Shown here: positions 23,439 through 35,464 of the stretch, one piece after another
Layout of the letters: each line of letters opens with the position of its first letter
How positions within the stretch are numbered: the stretch's first letter is position 1
Assembly (NCBI RefSeq): GCF_000003855.2
Contig: NW_003101680.1
Location: forward strand, 3,663,753 to 3,727,752
Direction of reading: 5' to 3'
Length of the DNA stretch: 64,000 nucleotides
Source of the DNA: Blastomyces gilchristii SLH14081
Taxonomy: Eukaryota; Ascomycota; Eurotiomycetes; Onygenales; Ajellomycetaceae
Notes under the pieces: generated by a model
Told to the model about the DNA's origin: nothing
Database searches by the model: none
Seen by the model: only the letters and a program-made list of their open reading frames with translations
Program-made: the position numbers and the translations under genes

Positions 23439-25508
23439 TTGTTGACTTCGAGATTTTTGCTTGCTTGAGCCAGTCAATGTTCAGGCACTCTATTTATTTA
23501 CATGCACTGACTTTAGTGTAGATGAAATGGTAGGAGCTATGTGCTGCGATGTGTTTGAGTGCGCAAGTCAAACAATATGACTTATATATTAAGTTAAAAT
23601 GTTCCAGGCGCACACACTCTGGCAGAACAAAACGTATATATGTTCCTCGCGTCACAGGGCGGGACCTAGGGAGTAAGTTATATAAACATTAGCCTTTTCT
23701 AACCGCTCTCATACTCGGACACTTATTAGAGTTCTGAATAATAGTTAACTACTCTGTAGTTAACCAACTAGTTATCTAAGAACCCCTGCCGAACGTACCT
23801 AGGGACGACTAATCAGACGCCCCATTGCGGGGTCTCTGTTTAAGGAACGGAACAGAGGGATGAGGACCCAGGGCTACGAAATATCACGATATCCGTATAG
23901 AGGTGTTTGTGAGCGAGTGCAGTCTAGATTGTTGATACCTATAATGGTATACAACGTATTCAGACAATAATGCAACGGCTAAACTTCCCTGAACCGTTAT
24001 ATATATTTGGCCAGTCAATTCATTTTGCCACTGTAAAAGACCCTAAAATGGGCCGACAGACAGTTTAAATCTGCTTATCATATAATGAACGCCCTCTGAG
24101 TCTCTGACCTCGGGTATCGAGTGGAGCATTGAAGAAGTGGATTAGTTTGAAACTGGAGGATTCGGCTTCGGCAGAGGATTATTATTGAGAATTTATTCTG
24201 AAGCTGCCGAGGGCGGACGGCGTACAGGCATAATGATCAATAGTTAATCGGCACCGGTAGTTGAAAGATTTAATTATGCCATGTCGGAAGCCAGTAAAGC
24301 CGAAGAAGCAAAACGACTGTGCAGAAGAAAGGTGAATTTCTCGGGGCTTGTAAATGCATCTGGATAGGGCTGTGTGTGTGGGGAAGAGATGAACGGGCTT
24401 CCAGGGCAAGGATGGTCAGACTCTAATTGCACATCATCTCTAACTATCGTCAGATGAAGAAGCATTAAACGCTACTGCGTACGCATAGTACTGTGTACAT
24501 CTCCGGCGGCTATTGGCCTGGCCATGCATGGCCTTGGGCTAGTAGACAGCCCTTTTTTGGTCGTGCTATGCTTTAAGCTTTTTATCTTCATTGTACTGGA
24601 TATCTGGCATTTGGAGCATGGACGTAATGTCGCGTTACTAGAGAATGATGGCTGAACGAGCCGTATGGCCTATGACTCTTGGTCAGTTTAAGTGATGTCG
24701 GAGGTAGGAACAAGAGCGAAAGAAGCATGATCAGTATGTTAATTACAAGGTCATTAGGTGGAGCGTGAGCGTCATTTGAAAGAGCTGACTTGAGAAATAG
24801 ATAGGCAATGAACAAAATCAGTTACATTCAAAGTGAAACGAAGAAGGCAACAGAATCAGAGAGTAGAGAAGAGAGAGCTACGAGAGACGGAGAGAGGCAG
24901 AGCGGGAGAAACGATGCTAGAGCACAAATATCCGCCCGAATGATAAAGCGTACCTTTACGGCTTCCAATCCATGGATTATTGCTGAAACCACGAGAGATA
25001 AAATCGGAAAGGGAGAGACATTGAAAAATGGAAAGGAATGAAAGGCACGAAAGACAAAGGTTCAAATGGTGCCATTGAATGTGGTAGCTAGAAAGGGGTT
25101 GGGGGGTTGGAATTTTCTCGGAATTTGAGTATGTAGTGTCAACGGGAGAAATATCGTCAGATGGCCTGTTAATGGTTTCTTTTATTTGCAACATGCAATA
25201 CTCTTTCTCACAGGGCTCTGAAAGTGAGTCAGGGTGGGAACTTGAATAATGCGGTGATGGGATGAGGATAAGATGGCTGGAAATAGAACTTAGAAGAGGA
25301 TGCACGTTGCGATGCGGTCAGACACTTAAAAAGTATGAGTAGGAGATAAAACAAAAAACCTATGGCTAAATTCCAATAGCGGTCATCGCAGTTATGTGTC
25401 GGTGATTATTTTCCTTTCCCGGTCAACAGTGGACACTCCTCAGTCCATCCCTTAGCAGCCGTTCATCAACCGCATTGCTTTCCCCTCACTTTTCTAAATA
25501 CGTCAACC
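23439..25508. other. Gene-poor intergenic region with a palindrome
   Basis: About 2.1 kb between two minus-strand genes, without a supportable gene. It holds the palindrome at 23744-23764 and a short CCCC/GGGG hairpin-like element near 23820-23836. The frames near 24.2-25.3 kb show no domain. Confidence 0.5.
23744..23764. repeat. Perfect 9-base inverted repeat, GTTAACTAC / GTAGTTAAC
   Basis: GTTAACTAC, a TCT spacer, then GTAGTTAAC. The arms match perfectly. Similar TTAGTTAAC-type palindromes are dense at 51.87-52.17 kb. Confidence 0.8.
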
Positions 25509-26582
25509 TCAAAGGGCCTTTTCGACAGCCACCAGCTCCTTGAAGCCTTCGGAGTATCTCAAAGCCTCCTGTTGTGTCGGACTCGGAAGAGGCTTACGCG
25601 CATATCCACCGTATCCAAAGTGAGATAGCAGGCCACTTTTAGTACCAACCACGCCTCCTTGAATTGCAATCCAATCCCCCTGGGCCACAACCGCTTGTAG
25701 CTCTTGGGCCTCAATGTGTTTCCCAGCCTTGTAAAGCTCAATGATCTTGACGCAGGCTTTGGGGGCGATGTTTGCTAGGCCGCAGATAACCCCTGAACCG
25801 CCGCCAATTAGAGTCTGCATGGTGAAATCTGCAGATCCACCCATACACATAAATCCTGAGCCATCATCTGATACTCTGCTAGCTTTAGTCCCTGCTGCTA
25901 TCCGATTCAGCTTTCCTGTATTGCCACAGGTAAGCTTGCAGCCAACAATATTTGGGTGTTTTGCCAGTTCGATGATTGTATCAGAATCCATGTCTATGCC
26001 CGCCGCGCCGCCCGGGTAGTTGTAAACTAATATTGGGATCGGGGATGCTGTTGCCACATCTGTAAAGAATTCGATCGTTGACTGAGGTTTGTAGAGGCCT
26101 TTATAATATGCTGGTGGAAGTACCAATGCATAGTCGCCTCCAGACGCTGCAGCCTCCTGACAGAGGCTGATAGTCTCTCGTGTAGATTGCGCTCCACACC
26201 CCACCATTATAGGAACAAGAAGAAACCCCTCTCTATCAAGAGCTTCCCGTGTTGTTTTGGTTACCAAGTTTCGCTCGTGGTGTGACAGATGGACTGCTTC
26301 GCCGTTCGAACCTTGGGTTGCCAACCCAGCAACCCCTGCTTTGGCCATACGAATCGCATGGTTGGAAATGGTATCTAGGTCCAATTCTTCAGATATTTCC
26401 TCGAAGAAGGCTACCGTTGGTACGTAGATTCCCGGTTTCAGTGGCCGTGATTCGTGATTATGGCTTTGGCCAAGGGAGGCGTTGGAGAAGCCATTGCTGT
26501 ACCGAGCAGCTCCATGCCCTATAGGATACCCAGCCCGGCTGTGGTTGGGACCAGATGATGGGGCGTCGTTATGAAGGGGCAT
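25509..26582 (-). CDS. Dihydrodipicolinate synthase-like aldolase (DapA/NAL superfamily)
   Basis: Single exon, 357 aa. After a non-conserved, Gly/Ser/His-rich N-terminus of about 45 residues, the TIM barrel begins PGIYVPTVAFF. Landmarks are GLATQGSNGEAVHLSHHER (keto-acid site with the SNGE block), VGCGAQSTRET, YALVLPPAYYKG, LVYNYPGGAAGIDM with the catalytic Tyr, and GCKLTCGN with the Schiff-base Lys. Fungi make lysine through alpha-aminoadipate and have no need of true DapA, so this is more likely a 4-hydroxy-2-oxoglutarate, 2-keto-3-deoxy-sugar or related pyruvate aldolase. The exact substrate is unknown. It ends EKAL with no obvious targeting signal. Confidence 0.88.
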   Translation of the reverse strand: MPLHNDAPSSGPNHSRAGYPIGHGAARYSNGFSNASLGQSHNHESRPLKPGIYVPTVAFFEEISEELDLDTISNHAIRMAKAGVAGLATQGSNGEAVHLSHHERNLVTKTTREALDREGFLLVPIMVGCGAQSTRETISLCQEAAASGGDYALVLPPAYYKGLYKPQSTIEFFTDVATASPIPILVYNYPGGAAGIDMDSDTIIELAKHPNIVGCKLTCGNTGKLNRIAAGTKASRVSDDGSGFMCMGGSADFTMQTLIGGGSGVICGLANIAPKACVKIIELYKAGKHIEAQELQAVVAQGDWIAIQGGVVGTKSGLLSHFGYGGYARKPLPSPTQQEALRYSEGFKELVAVEKAL

Positions 26583-29500
26583 CTAGTTCGTAGTGGTATA
26601 AATATGGTTTGGCTGAGCTCGTTAAAGCAAAGGGGCACGCACCCCTGAGAAGGGAACAGGTTTCGGAAGGCTTGAAATCTGGAGAGACTTCAACGGCAAA
26701 GAAGACTGCTTTTAACGTGACTTGTGCGATGTTGAAGGGGGATTCATGTAAACATTCAATTAATTGAAGCCCTAGTGAAGGCAATAACAGAACGATGCAA
26801 AAAAAAAAAAAAAAAGACATCTGAATCCTCAACACCGATGAAGGTCTACATCAACTAGGGTATTAGGGGGTAGGGGTAAAAATTCCCGTCCGCAGCGGGC
26901 CTGTACCCTGCTCCTCAAGCTGCGGTGTATTGATCCAGCCCCGATCTCCAATCGCATGCTTGGGCTACGTTCAATCTGCCCGATTGCCTCCATCATTGGC
27001 AACGAGGAAGACGAGAAACATTCTCAATCTGGGCGGTAGCTAGAGCTGCAACCACAACAGTCTGCGAAGTTCGATGTATCCACTACCTAGGGAAGCTTTG
27101 ATAGAGCGGCCATTGAGGGGTGGTGAAGCAAGATCATCTGCTCGGTGTGAAATAGTGCTGAAAAGCCCGCATCTTGATATTGGTCAAACCTCGCAGCAGC
27201 TCGTTGAGAGTTGCATGCTTGAAGCAGCTGGGCTGTCGAGGGTCGGACGTGTGGGGGTTTGTATGAACCAGTGCGGCTGTCAGATTCCGATTATGAGCGG
27301 TTTGCAAGGCCCTATTGGCGTGATAGGCTCCAAGACCGCCAGCCAGCCTAGGAGGCAGGCTGGTGTTGGTACTCCTGGATCGTCGCGACTCTCGCCCGTC
27401 GATGCCCAGCAGCCATAAGAGAGCTCGGCAATTTACCACCGGTAGGTGGTTCTGTGAAGGGGAACACCTTAAATCCAGTACCCCATACTCAGGGACCACC
27501 CTGGCCCATGCAGTTGGTGTCAGCCAACAGTATCTGGGCTTAACGCGGTATGTAGAAAATTTGACCCCAGCGCCCCAGCCACAGACTCGTGATGCCTCTA
27601 CGATGTACGGAGTATGCGACTAACGATCCGGGCTGCTACTATGGAGCACTAACCGACTTTTGACTTTCTATCCCACTGCAATGTCGCATGTTCGCCTGCT
27701 GGTCGCACATGTGGAATTTTTGAAATACGAACGGTAGCCCATGGTTTCTCCTACCACAGTAAAATCTTGAAGATATTGATACTGGTGTTCTGGTTTGTCC
27801 GGGCCTGTCAGCGCTACGCCCACCTTTGTCTGGAATCCGGCCGAACGAAGGAGGTCTGCTAATATCGGGCAAGGCAAAGATTGAAGGATAGAAGACGCGC
27901 GGGGTGACTGCGATGTACAGTACATCCCCGGCGGCGATGGCGCGGTGACAGTTGGGGAACTCCAAGATTCTCAGTCTAGAGCTGCAAGGCCAGCGTCATA
28001 ATTGGTGAGGTGTTGCGGCGACCCTGCCAGTAAGAAGGAAGCTTCCAGGACTTAAATATTGCCCACTGTTGGTCCTAGTTGCGTCCCACAATCAACTTAT
28101 ATCTGGAAAACTGTTGAACCGCACGGACTGATGAGCTGCTTGGGTGCCTGGTGGAAATTCCCATTATTGTCCTTCTTTCTGCCTTGTATTCTATTCCATC
28201 TTATCCTTCGCTTTGATCGAGATTATGGAACCCTGGATTGATATCACTACTACCCTGTGCCACTCCCGGCGGAATTCGGCTCATTCTCGTCTACAATTTC
28301 TGCCACCATTTTATCCGTGGCTTAGTTCGCAATCGACTTGGTGACAGACGTAAGGTTCGGATCTCCAGTTGATGCGCGACGAGGAACAGAAGAACAGTCT
28401 GAGAGGCTCGCGAGGCGGTGCTTCAAGATCAGGCTTTCTCTCAATGTCTGGCGGTTGTTCGGCCTTAGCAATAACTGCGGCCATTGTAGCGTGGGGAGAT
28501 CATTCTGGTTTGACCAGGAGTGTGTTAGGATTATCCAAATGCCGGCATTTTGCTTCTAGTTTGGATTGATGGCTTCGTAGTGTATTATTGATTCACTTTG
28601 GATGCTAGATAGAATCAAACCAGACCCACTTGCAAGTGTTTTCCAAAGGCTGAATTTCGTTAATGTGGCACAACAGCTTTTCGAATGGGCCCGTCAGTCG
28701 CAGCCGCCAACATCCCGAGTGCCATGCAGTGACTTGGGGGTTTCTATCTTGTGGCTTTCTTCCCTGAAAAGTATCGTCTGTGCAGAATTATCCCCACGGC
28801 TCATTATCCAGCATAATAATCGAATTTCAAACCCATCTGCTGGAGACGACCATGTCACTCATTAATAAGGGCTATTAAATCGAAACTTTGGAGAGCACTG
28901 AGAAATGCTTTTTTGTGTTGCTTTTCTCGACTCTCATGCCCGTAGCTAGTAAACAAATACCTGTCTTGTGATCAAACACCAGAAACAACTAGGTGGCTAT
29001 GTGCTCCTTATTTCTGACATGCGCATAGTGATCGAAATCAGAATATCCAGTTCTCCTGCCACCTTACTCTTCGAATTCGATGGGAGCAACACTCGAAAAT
29101 TGACCACTCACCCACTTCATTTCCGCCTGGATTCCAATTAAACGCATACATACCCATTATTTCCCTACCCATGTTTCTGAAACGTCGCATTTTGTCCATG
29201 CGCTGCAAATAGTTAATGTTCTTGCAAATTGATCTTGGTTTTTCTGGTCGAAGAGGATGTGCAAAGCATCTGAGACTCAACTTGCAACTACCGCTCTCCT
29301 TCGACATTTTGAATTACCTGAGGCAGCCCTGAAATGGGTGGGCCCTGCATAGGTTGGTGAAGATGTTCTTAGTTTCATTTTTTGGTCCATTGATTAGTGG
29401 GGAAAGGAGATGAGGCAAGCGCGTGTATTCAAACAGTATATTAAAGCATAATCAATGAAGTGTATAGCTGATTCGTGCTCCTTTTGAGGTTGGTAGAAGG

Positions 29501-30552
29501 GATTCCGTCGCTTCATTATTTCACTTCGTTTTGTAGTCACTGAACCTCAAAAAGTGAAAAAAAAGACATAAAAGTAAAAGTAAAAATAAAAAAGTTGCTT
29601 AACAATCATCTTGATATTGGCAGACTTCATTCGCACATTGTACTGTGGAAGTTGACAGAACCCGCTGCTCCCCTATTCTGGTCTTCTTGTGCCCTGTAAC
29701 CCGAAATGCTGGCATCAGAGTTCGTCTTTTAGCAAAAATACGTACCCCTTGCTGTAACAAGGAGAAAGATCAGTGTCATAGTTATGCGAACAGACGGGGT
29801 CAGAGAACAAACGTAAGCATTTGTGGAGCAAATAATATTATTGGACCTCGCCTTGTTGACAGAGTGAAAAGCTGGGACCCAGCTCTCAATAATAATGAAC
29901 CAACCCCGGAAAGTTGCAAAAAACGCGGGGGTAAGCTTATCAATTTTTGGCAACCCAATCTGTTGAATGCCAAGCAACGCTGTCCTGTGCCGGAGGTGAT
30001 GCAAGGCTGGCTGGAGAAGCTCGGACCCCGCCATGGTATTTCTCCCCGCAAACAAATACGATTTGTCCCAGCTCCTGTTGGATGGAGTATGTCGACGGGG
30101 GTTTCACACCCTTGTTAATCCCACTCTTTTTCTGGGTAGAACGAAATGAGGCTTTTCAATTCCCTCGTGTTGGCTAACTGGTTCTTTCGGAATAGATGAT
30201 GGCTAATTTTGACGCATATTCGCTGGGGTGGAGTGAGGTATCCAGACAACTCGACATTGCATTCGTATGCACGTAGGATATGCATGCAGGTTTTACTGTG
30301 GAATTCTGGGAGAAGGGACGCGCATGGCTCGGCAACGACTTGCCGTTCACAACGCTGTCGAGGAGCCATCAGGGGAGTTTACGCTTGAAGAGGTGTGCTA
30401 GGCTAGAAGCCGCCATCTTCCATGGTTTGTTCTCGTCCAATCGTCTTATTCCGAGTTTAGGCCGATAAATTGCGGATTTTGACTGATCGGGGCCAATGAT
30501 GTGGGATCTTCCAATATTGCCAGATTCAGCAAGAGAGCACATGTCCAATTTT
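26583..30552. other. Gene-poor block of about 4 kb
   Basis: No supportable protein gene on either strand. It starts with the promoter side of the aldolase gene, with an A run near 26799-26815, and ends at the 3' flank of PFA4. A TACGGAGTA motif lies at 27606-27614. Several frames of 80-157 codons exist (for example 29645-30118 plus, 27639-27965 minus) but none has a domain, low-complexity signature or splice pattern I can defend. It could be long UTRs, noncoding transcripts or decayed DNA. Confidence 0.45.
27606..27614. repeat. TACGGAGTA motif copy
   Basis: One of six copies of the 9-mer TACTCCGTA/TACGGAGTA seen in the window (others at 6886, 12682, 52047, 52058 and 52218). All lie outside intact coding sequence. 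Confidence 0.7.
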
Positions 30553-32212
30553 TCAAGTCGTGCATTTGACTTGGGCTTGCCTTCGCCGAAGAAGCTCTGC
30601 AAGCGGGATATCGTCCTCATCATAGAATTCAACCTCTTCGTCAACCCCAAAGTCCCGAAGTCTATCACCCTCCGGATCTCTCCAACCTTCTTCACCGCTA
30701 TCGGAGTTTCCCCCACTTTCAGATCCACTCAAGTCAGCAGAGTCTGTCATCTCCACATTTTGGATGTACCGTTTGTGGAAGGGGGTTCGACGTTGAACTT
30801 CTGACACAATCTGTCGGCGCTTGAAGTCTTCTCTTTGGCGGCGTTTAAATGCTTCAATTTCTTGACTTTGCGATGCATAGTTTTGTTCACCACTGAAATC
30901 GTTTCTAAAGTTGTTCCGTGGCATCGACTTATACATTCGATCTGGGTCGGGTGGTGGCCATGACACGGTGCTTTCTAAACATTATTGTTAAATTGACCAT
31001 AAATGTATGAAATAGAATACGATAATAGCCCTTCGTTTAATTCCGCCCACGTACCTTCAAAACCGTTCACCTCGAACTCTAACCCTGAACCTTGACGTGG
31101 AGTTGAAGCAAGAGGCCAAAACCAACTAATGATCTATATATGTTTGTGAGTTAGAGACAGCACATATGAGTGTGGGATGGCCTTCTGCATCTATGAGAAA
31201 ATGGACTAACATTAGCGCTTCCTCCCATACCGGATTTTATATTGTTCCAGATCCCAATGTCGTATGGAAATTCCTGTTTTTGGATACGCACAGGAACGCC
31301 GTCCGGGCCATCAAGATATCCTCCAAGGACACGAGCTCGTCGAAGAAGTGTTTTATGTCTTTCAATCTCCCAAACCTCGATGGTAGTTGTGTTTCCCCCC
31401 AGACACCACAGTGTTCGTGCCAGCAGGATTACGAGTGCGAAGAGCACCGTAGAATTAAGCACAACAAGCAAGAACAGGTGAACTAGCTGTGGAAGGCTTG
31501 GCCCCAGATACTTTAGCACGAGTCATTGCATTGGGTGTTAGTAGGCGCATTTTACTTGGGTGGGATACAGAGTAATTGGGAAGCCGGCAACTCACGCTCG
31601 GCAGATGCCGGTTTTTCCAAACGACAGCAACACGGGGGTAGAGGAGACATTCAAGGTATGTCATAGAACACACTGCATAAAAGAGAAAACGAATGAAGTG
31701 GGGGAAGGTAAAATGAGAAACGCAGTTTTCTGTCCAGGGGCAGTGGTGGTCCATTTTGGGTATGCATCTGTCACGTAAGCGTTAGTCATGATAATAACAA
31801 ATAAAGGTCGGGAAAAAAGAGGGCAAGGAAGTAATAAGAAGCTAAGAAGCCCTCACCGCTGGCAAGACTTGCAATGGTGAGCCCGAGGAGGCTTGAAAGT
31901 ATCACATCGCCGGCACCATCGTTGTCGAAAGGATGAATATTGGATACCATTTTGCGCCGTTTCTCCCGTCTCAATGACATCATTTGCGACAGACGGCTGC
32001 CAACCAGCAGGCACTTGCCCGGGATCTGTTGTACAAGCACGGTAATAACAAATCCAAAGACATGCTACCAAAACGTTAAACTTAATCAGTTGGTCCTTTC
32101 TTAGCGGCGATGGCTCTAAGTATAGAAATATATACTGCGATGAATATGCAAGGAATGTGATAAGTAAAGAGACGGCTGGGATGGCGAGGCGGGAAACGTT
32201 AATGGCAACCAT
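30553..32212 (-). CDS. PFA4: Palmitoyltransferase PFA4 (DHHC protein S-acyltransferase)
   Basis: Five exons: 32212-31857, 31767-31596, 31510-31211, 31133-31055 and 30974-30553, about 442 aa. Two N-terminal membrane segments (LAIPAVSLLITFLAYSSQYI; IKFNVLVACLWICYY) precede CTTDPGQVP, the DPG motif. The zinc-binding Cys-rich domain reads WCRRCDTFKPPRAHHCKSC, and DHHCPWTENCV lies at about 125. Two more membrane segments follow (FIRFLFYAVCSMTYLECLLY; LFLLVVLNSTVLFALVILLA). The cytosolic tail is acidic and ends after DIPLAELLRRRQ. In yeast Pfa4 is an ER enzyme that palmitoylates the chitin synthase Chs3, allowing ER exit. Intron 2 has a textbook TACTAACAC branch point. The gene is head-to-head with the MutL gene, 358 bases away. 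Confidence 0.93.
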
Positions 32213-32570
32213 CGTCTCGTGTTTATCGTACTCATCCTGCTGATGCTCCCTCGTCGTGAGTCTGTTCCATGATGCTCGATGGAGATGGACAGCGACATCT
32301 TATATCATGTGATTTATCCAGCTTAGTAATTACAGCCGTTAGATGCCCCTGAACCAAACGACAACTCTAATCCAAACCTCTGTCATTCTTGAAACTTAGT
32401 TAACTGTCAATTGCGAGATATCTAGAATCTAGAAGCGTTCATATATAATTTATAAGGTCGTGTGTATTTTCTACAAATTTGACAATCAATACATATCAGT
32501 TGCAGTGTTGTATGAGCGCACAAGCTTTTTAAGTTCAGCTGCATAACATCACTGTTTCTGAGAATGGACA
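32213..32570. promoter_or_regulatory. Compact divergent promoter of PFA4 and the MutL gene
   Basis: 358 bases separate the two start codons, so the promoters must share or abut sequence. AT-rich in the middle (32400-32500). No clear TATA box chosen. The leader of the MutL gene contains an overlapping upstream ATG at 32564. Confidence 0.55.
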
Positions 32571-32614
32571 ATGTCAATCGCACATCTTCCCCCAGATACT
32601 GCGAGGGCAGTTAG
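32564..32614 (+). promoter_or_regulatory. Overlapping upstream ORF at the MutL start
   Basis: ATG at 32564, seven bases before the MutL ATG and in another frame, reads 16 codons to TAG at 32612-32614. It has A at -3 and G at +4, a context at least as good as that of the main ATG. Confidence 0.45.
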
Positions 32615-35464
32615 GTCAACCTCCGCTATTTCTGACCCATGCTCTCTTGTTAAAGAGCTTATCGATAACAGCCTTGACGCTGGGGCCACCTATATCTCAG
32701 TCGAAGTGTCTGCTAATACCCTTGATACCATTCATGTCAAAGACAATGGCGTCGGCATCCATCCGAATGATCGTCATCTGGTTTGCAAACGCAGCTGTAC
32801 CAGCAAACTTCAGACTATTGATGACTTAAAAAATATCGGCGGAAGCACTTTGGGTTTCCGGGGAGAGGCCCTCGCGAGTGCTGCTGAGATGTGTGGTAGC
32901 ATCGCAATAACAACAAAGGTAGCTGGAGAAATGGTCGGGGAAACTTTGAAATATGATCGCACCGGGCTACTGGTCAGGTATGCTCTGCTCTATTCAAGAG
33001 ATATATGCAAAGCATTTCTTCTAAGCAGTTCTGACTACGTGCGTTAGTTGTACCAAAGCAGCTCATCCGACAGGGACCGCTGTTCGAATTTCCGAGTTCT
33101 TGAAGTTGGTCCCTGTTCGGAAACAGATAGCTTTAAAGAGTGCTCCCAAAACACTCAATCAAATGAAGAAAGTTTTGAACGCATATGTGCTTTCCCGCCC
33201 TGAAATTCGACTCTCTTTCAAAATCTTAAAGACTAAAAGTGACTCCAGTTGGGTTTACGCGTCGACGGAAAATGCAACAGTTTCCACTGCAATGTTGAGA
33301 GTTGTCGGTGCCGAAGCCACTTCTCAATGCACCACAATAACATGGCCTCAAATCCAGGGTGGTGATGATGATTTCTTGCCGGAATCCTTAGACATAAATG
33401 AAAGTAATCCTTCAGCGATCCGGATTGTTGCTACAATCCCGAAGCCTGGTTCCGGTGAGTGATATCTCGTTTTATTGCCAATGATAAAGGTAACTAATTC
33501 ATCCAGACCTCTCGAAAATCAATCATGCCGGTCAGTATGTTTCCATTGACGGGCGGCCTATGTCAATATCCAATGGCGTTGGGAAGGAGCTTGTTAAGCT
33601 ATTCAAATCTTATCTTCGTTCTGGATCACATTGCGTTGGCAGCCAAACATCACTAGTGAACCCATTCCTTTTCATGCATCTGCATTGCCAACCCGGCAGT
33701 TATGATGTCAACGTGGAGCCATCTAAAAATGATGTCGTTTTTGAAGACTCGAAACTGGCTATGTCCACGGCGGAAAATCTGTTCAAAACCGTATATGGTG
33801 AAATCGAGTCGAAACATACTCATCAGAACAATCGCCAGCTCGAAGACCAGGGGTTATCTCCGCAGGTGATACGCTCGCCTCGCAGTCGGTCGGCCAGTAG
33901 CCGACGTACCCACGAAGCCAAAGATCCGCCATTATTTCTCCATATTCCAAGCCATGCAGTAAAACATTGCCATTCCATAGGTAACGCCCTTGTTAGCTCA
34001 ACACAAGGGAAGAAAGACAATGTGTCAGTAGCAAGTTCCGCCGACACCACCTCCTGTCCACAGCTAGCCGAAAATAATCCGACCCTTTCCGATAGTTCTC
34101 GATTGACCAACCCATGGATGCTTGCTAAAAGGCAATATGTAACACCCCCGAAGAAAAACGCGCAGTCTCGCAACTTTAACTCTCATCTCCTCACCCCTGC
34201 GTACGAGGATGAGAGTTTCCGTTCTGATAGCACAATGGTAGAGAATTGTACGACTAATTCTCTGCCTGCGAGCCCCGCAAACCTGACACCTATCCCTATG
34301 CAAACACCCGAAACGCGGTTGGCGAAAGCCGGCCACAATATATCTCCGACAGGTGTTAGCAAGTCACAAATGAACGCACTGAGCAGTCTCTCCGAACCCT
34401 CAGTTAGCCATGGAGGAACTCAGAGGGTGTTAGGGGGCTCGGGCAGCTTGGACGTCTGGATAAGAAACCGCCGAGATGCTGCTAATCATCCTGCTGACGA
34501 AGGCCAAGATATTGGGATACCGCGGGATAGGGAAGATTGTGAAAATCGGCTTCCAGAGATAGCTATTGCGAGACGCTTTGGTAAAGAGGGAAATGGCGTT
34601 TCCACTGGGCGTAGTCATGCATATTCTCCAGCAGGGCTTTCGCCGCGTGCATTGCTCAGTTCCCCAGGTATCCATCGGAACTCTACTCTCTCCAACACAA
34701 GGGGCTACCGCCCACCATCGATTTCATTCGAAGTAGATGATGATCAAAATTACCGAATACGTGAGTCAACTGACAACCAAAATTCTACGGCAGAGGAAGT
34801 GATAGGCGAGGCATTGGACTTCGAATACCGGAAGAAAGCCGCCACGCGGCTCTATAGGCAACTGCAGCAGCAGCAAGAGCAGCACCAAATGCCTGCTCAG
34901 CCGATGTTACTCTCATGGGCGGGAGCCAATCATGTTAAGACATCACAGAGCTCTCCGCATCAAAATCGATACAGCAAAGCCAAAGCTGATCTAGTCAGTC
35001 ATTCGCCTAGGCCCAAATTACTCAGTCATGAGATGGCGTTCTTGGTGCCCGAAATGGATTCGGAAGATCCAAGGGAATATTTTAGGCGTCATAAAGATGA
35101 TTTGTCTCACCACGCATCTACACACATAGGGGTTAAGAATAAACGTATACTAACAAATCAGCTACCATTGGAAGTGATACCAAATGCGTTTGCACTTCAT
35201 GGACTCGCGCTCAACTGGTCGAGGAAAGACGATGTAGCGTCGATACCAGGTAATGAATTGTTTAAAGCGGATGAATACATTCGAAAAGGCATTGTGCCTC
35301 CGTCCCCTGCGTTTCTCGAGGTGCAACCGACAGATATCAGCCTCTGGACTACCCGATTATCAACCCTGACCCAAAAGCAATATCGATCCGAACATGTGGG
35401 CGGAGAAGTGGGAACCAAACTCGTTTTTGATACAGTTCCGATGTCACATGCGAGCGCTCCGTAG
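32571..35464 (+). CDS. MutL-family mismatch repair protein, PMS1/MLH2 type without endonuclease motif
   Basis: Three exons: 32571-32977, 33048-33454 and 33507-35464, about 923 aa. The N-terminal GHKL ATPase is clear: VKELIDNSLDAGAT (Mg/ATP Asn), VKDNGVGI and TLGFRGEAL, followed by the transducer domain up to GQYVSIDGRPMSI and DVNVEPSKNDVVFED. The rest is long, Ser-rich and probably disordered, with a Gln-rich run near 34860-34890. The C-terminus lacks the DQHA-type metal-binding endonuclease motif of yeast Pms1 and human PMS2. That makes it closest to yeast Mlh2 or human PMS1, accessory partners of MLH1 that influence gene-conversion tract length. Many fungal annotations call this family Pms1. 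The gene shares a short divergent promoter with PFA4. Frame is kept at both junctions. Confidence 0.88.

Noticed and set aside
23439..23477. 13-codon N-terminal extension of the hydroxyacid dehydrogenase
   Set aside because: It starts with TTG; the first ATG is at 23438 and gives a normal family N-terminus.
29645..30118. 157-codon plus-strand frame
   Set aside because: No domain, no splice support, and a comparably long frame exists on the other strand; treated as chance openness.
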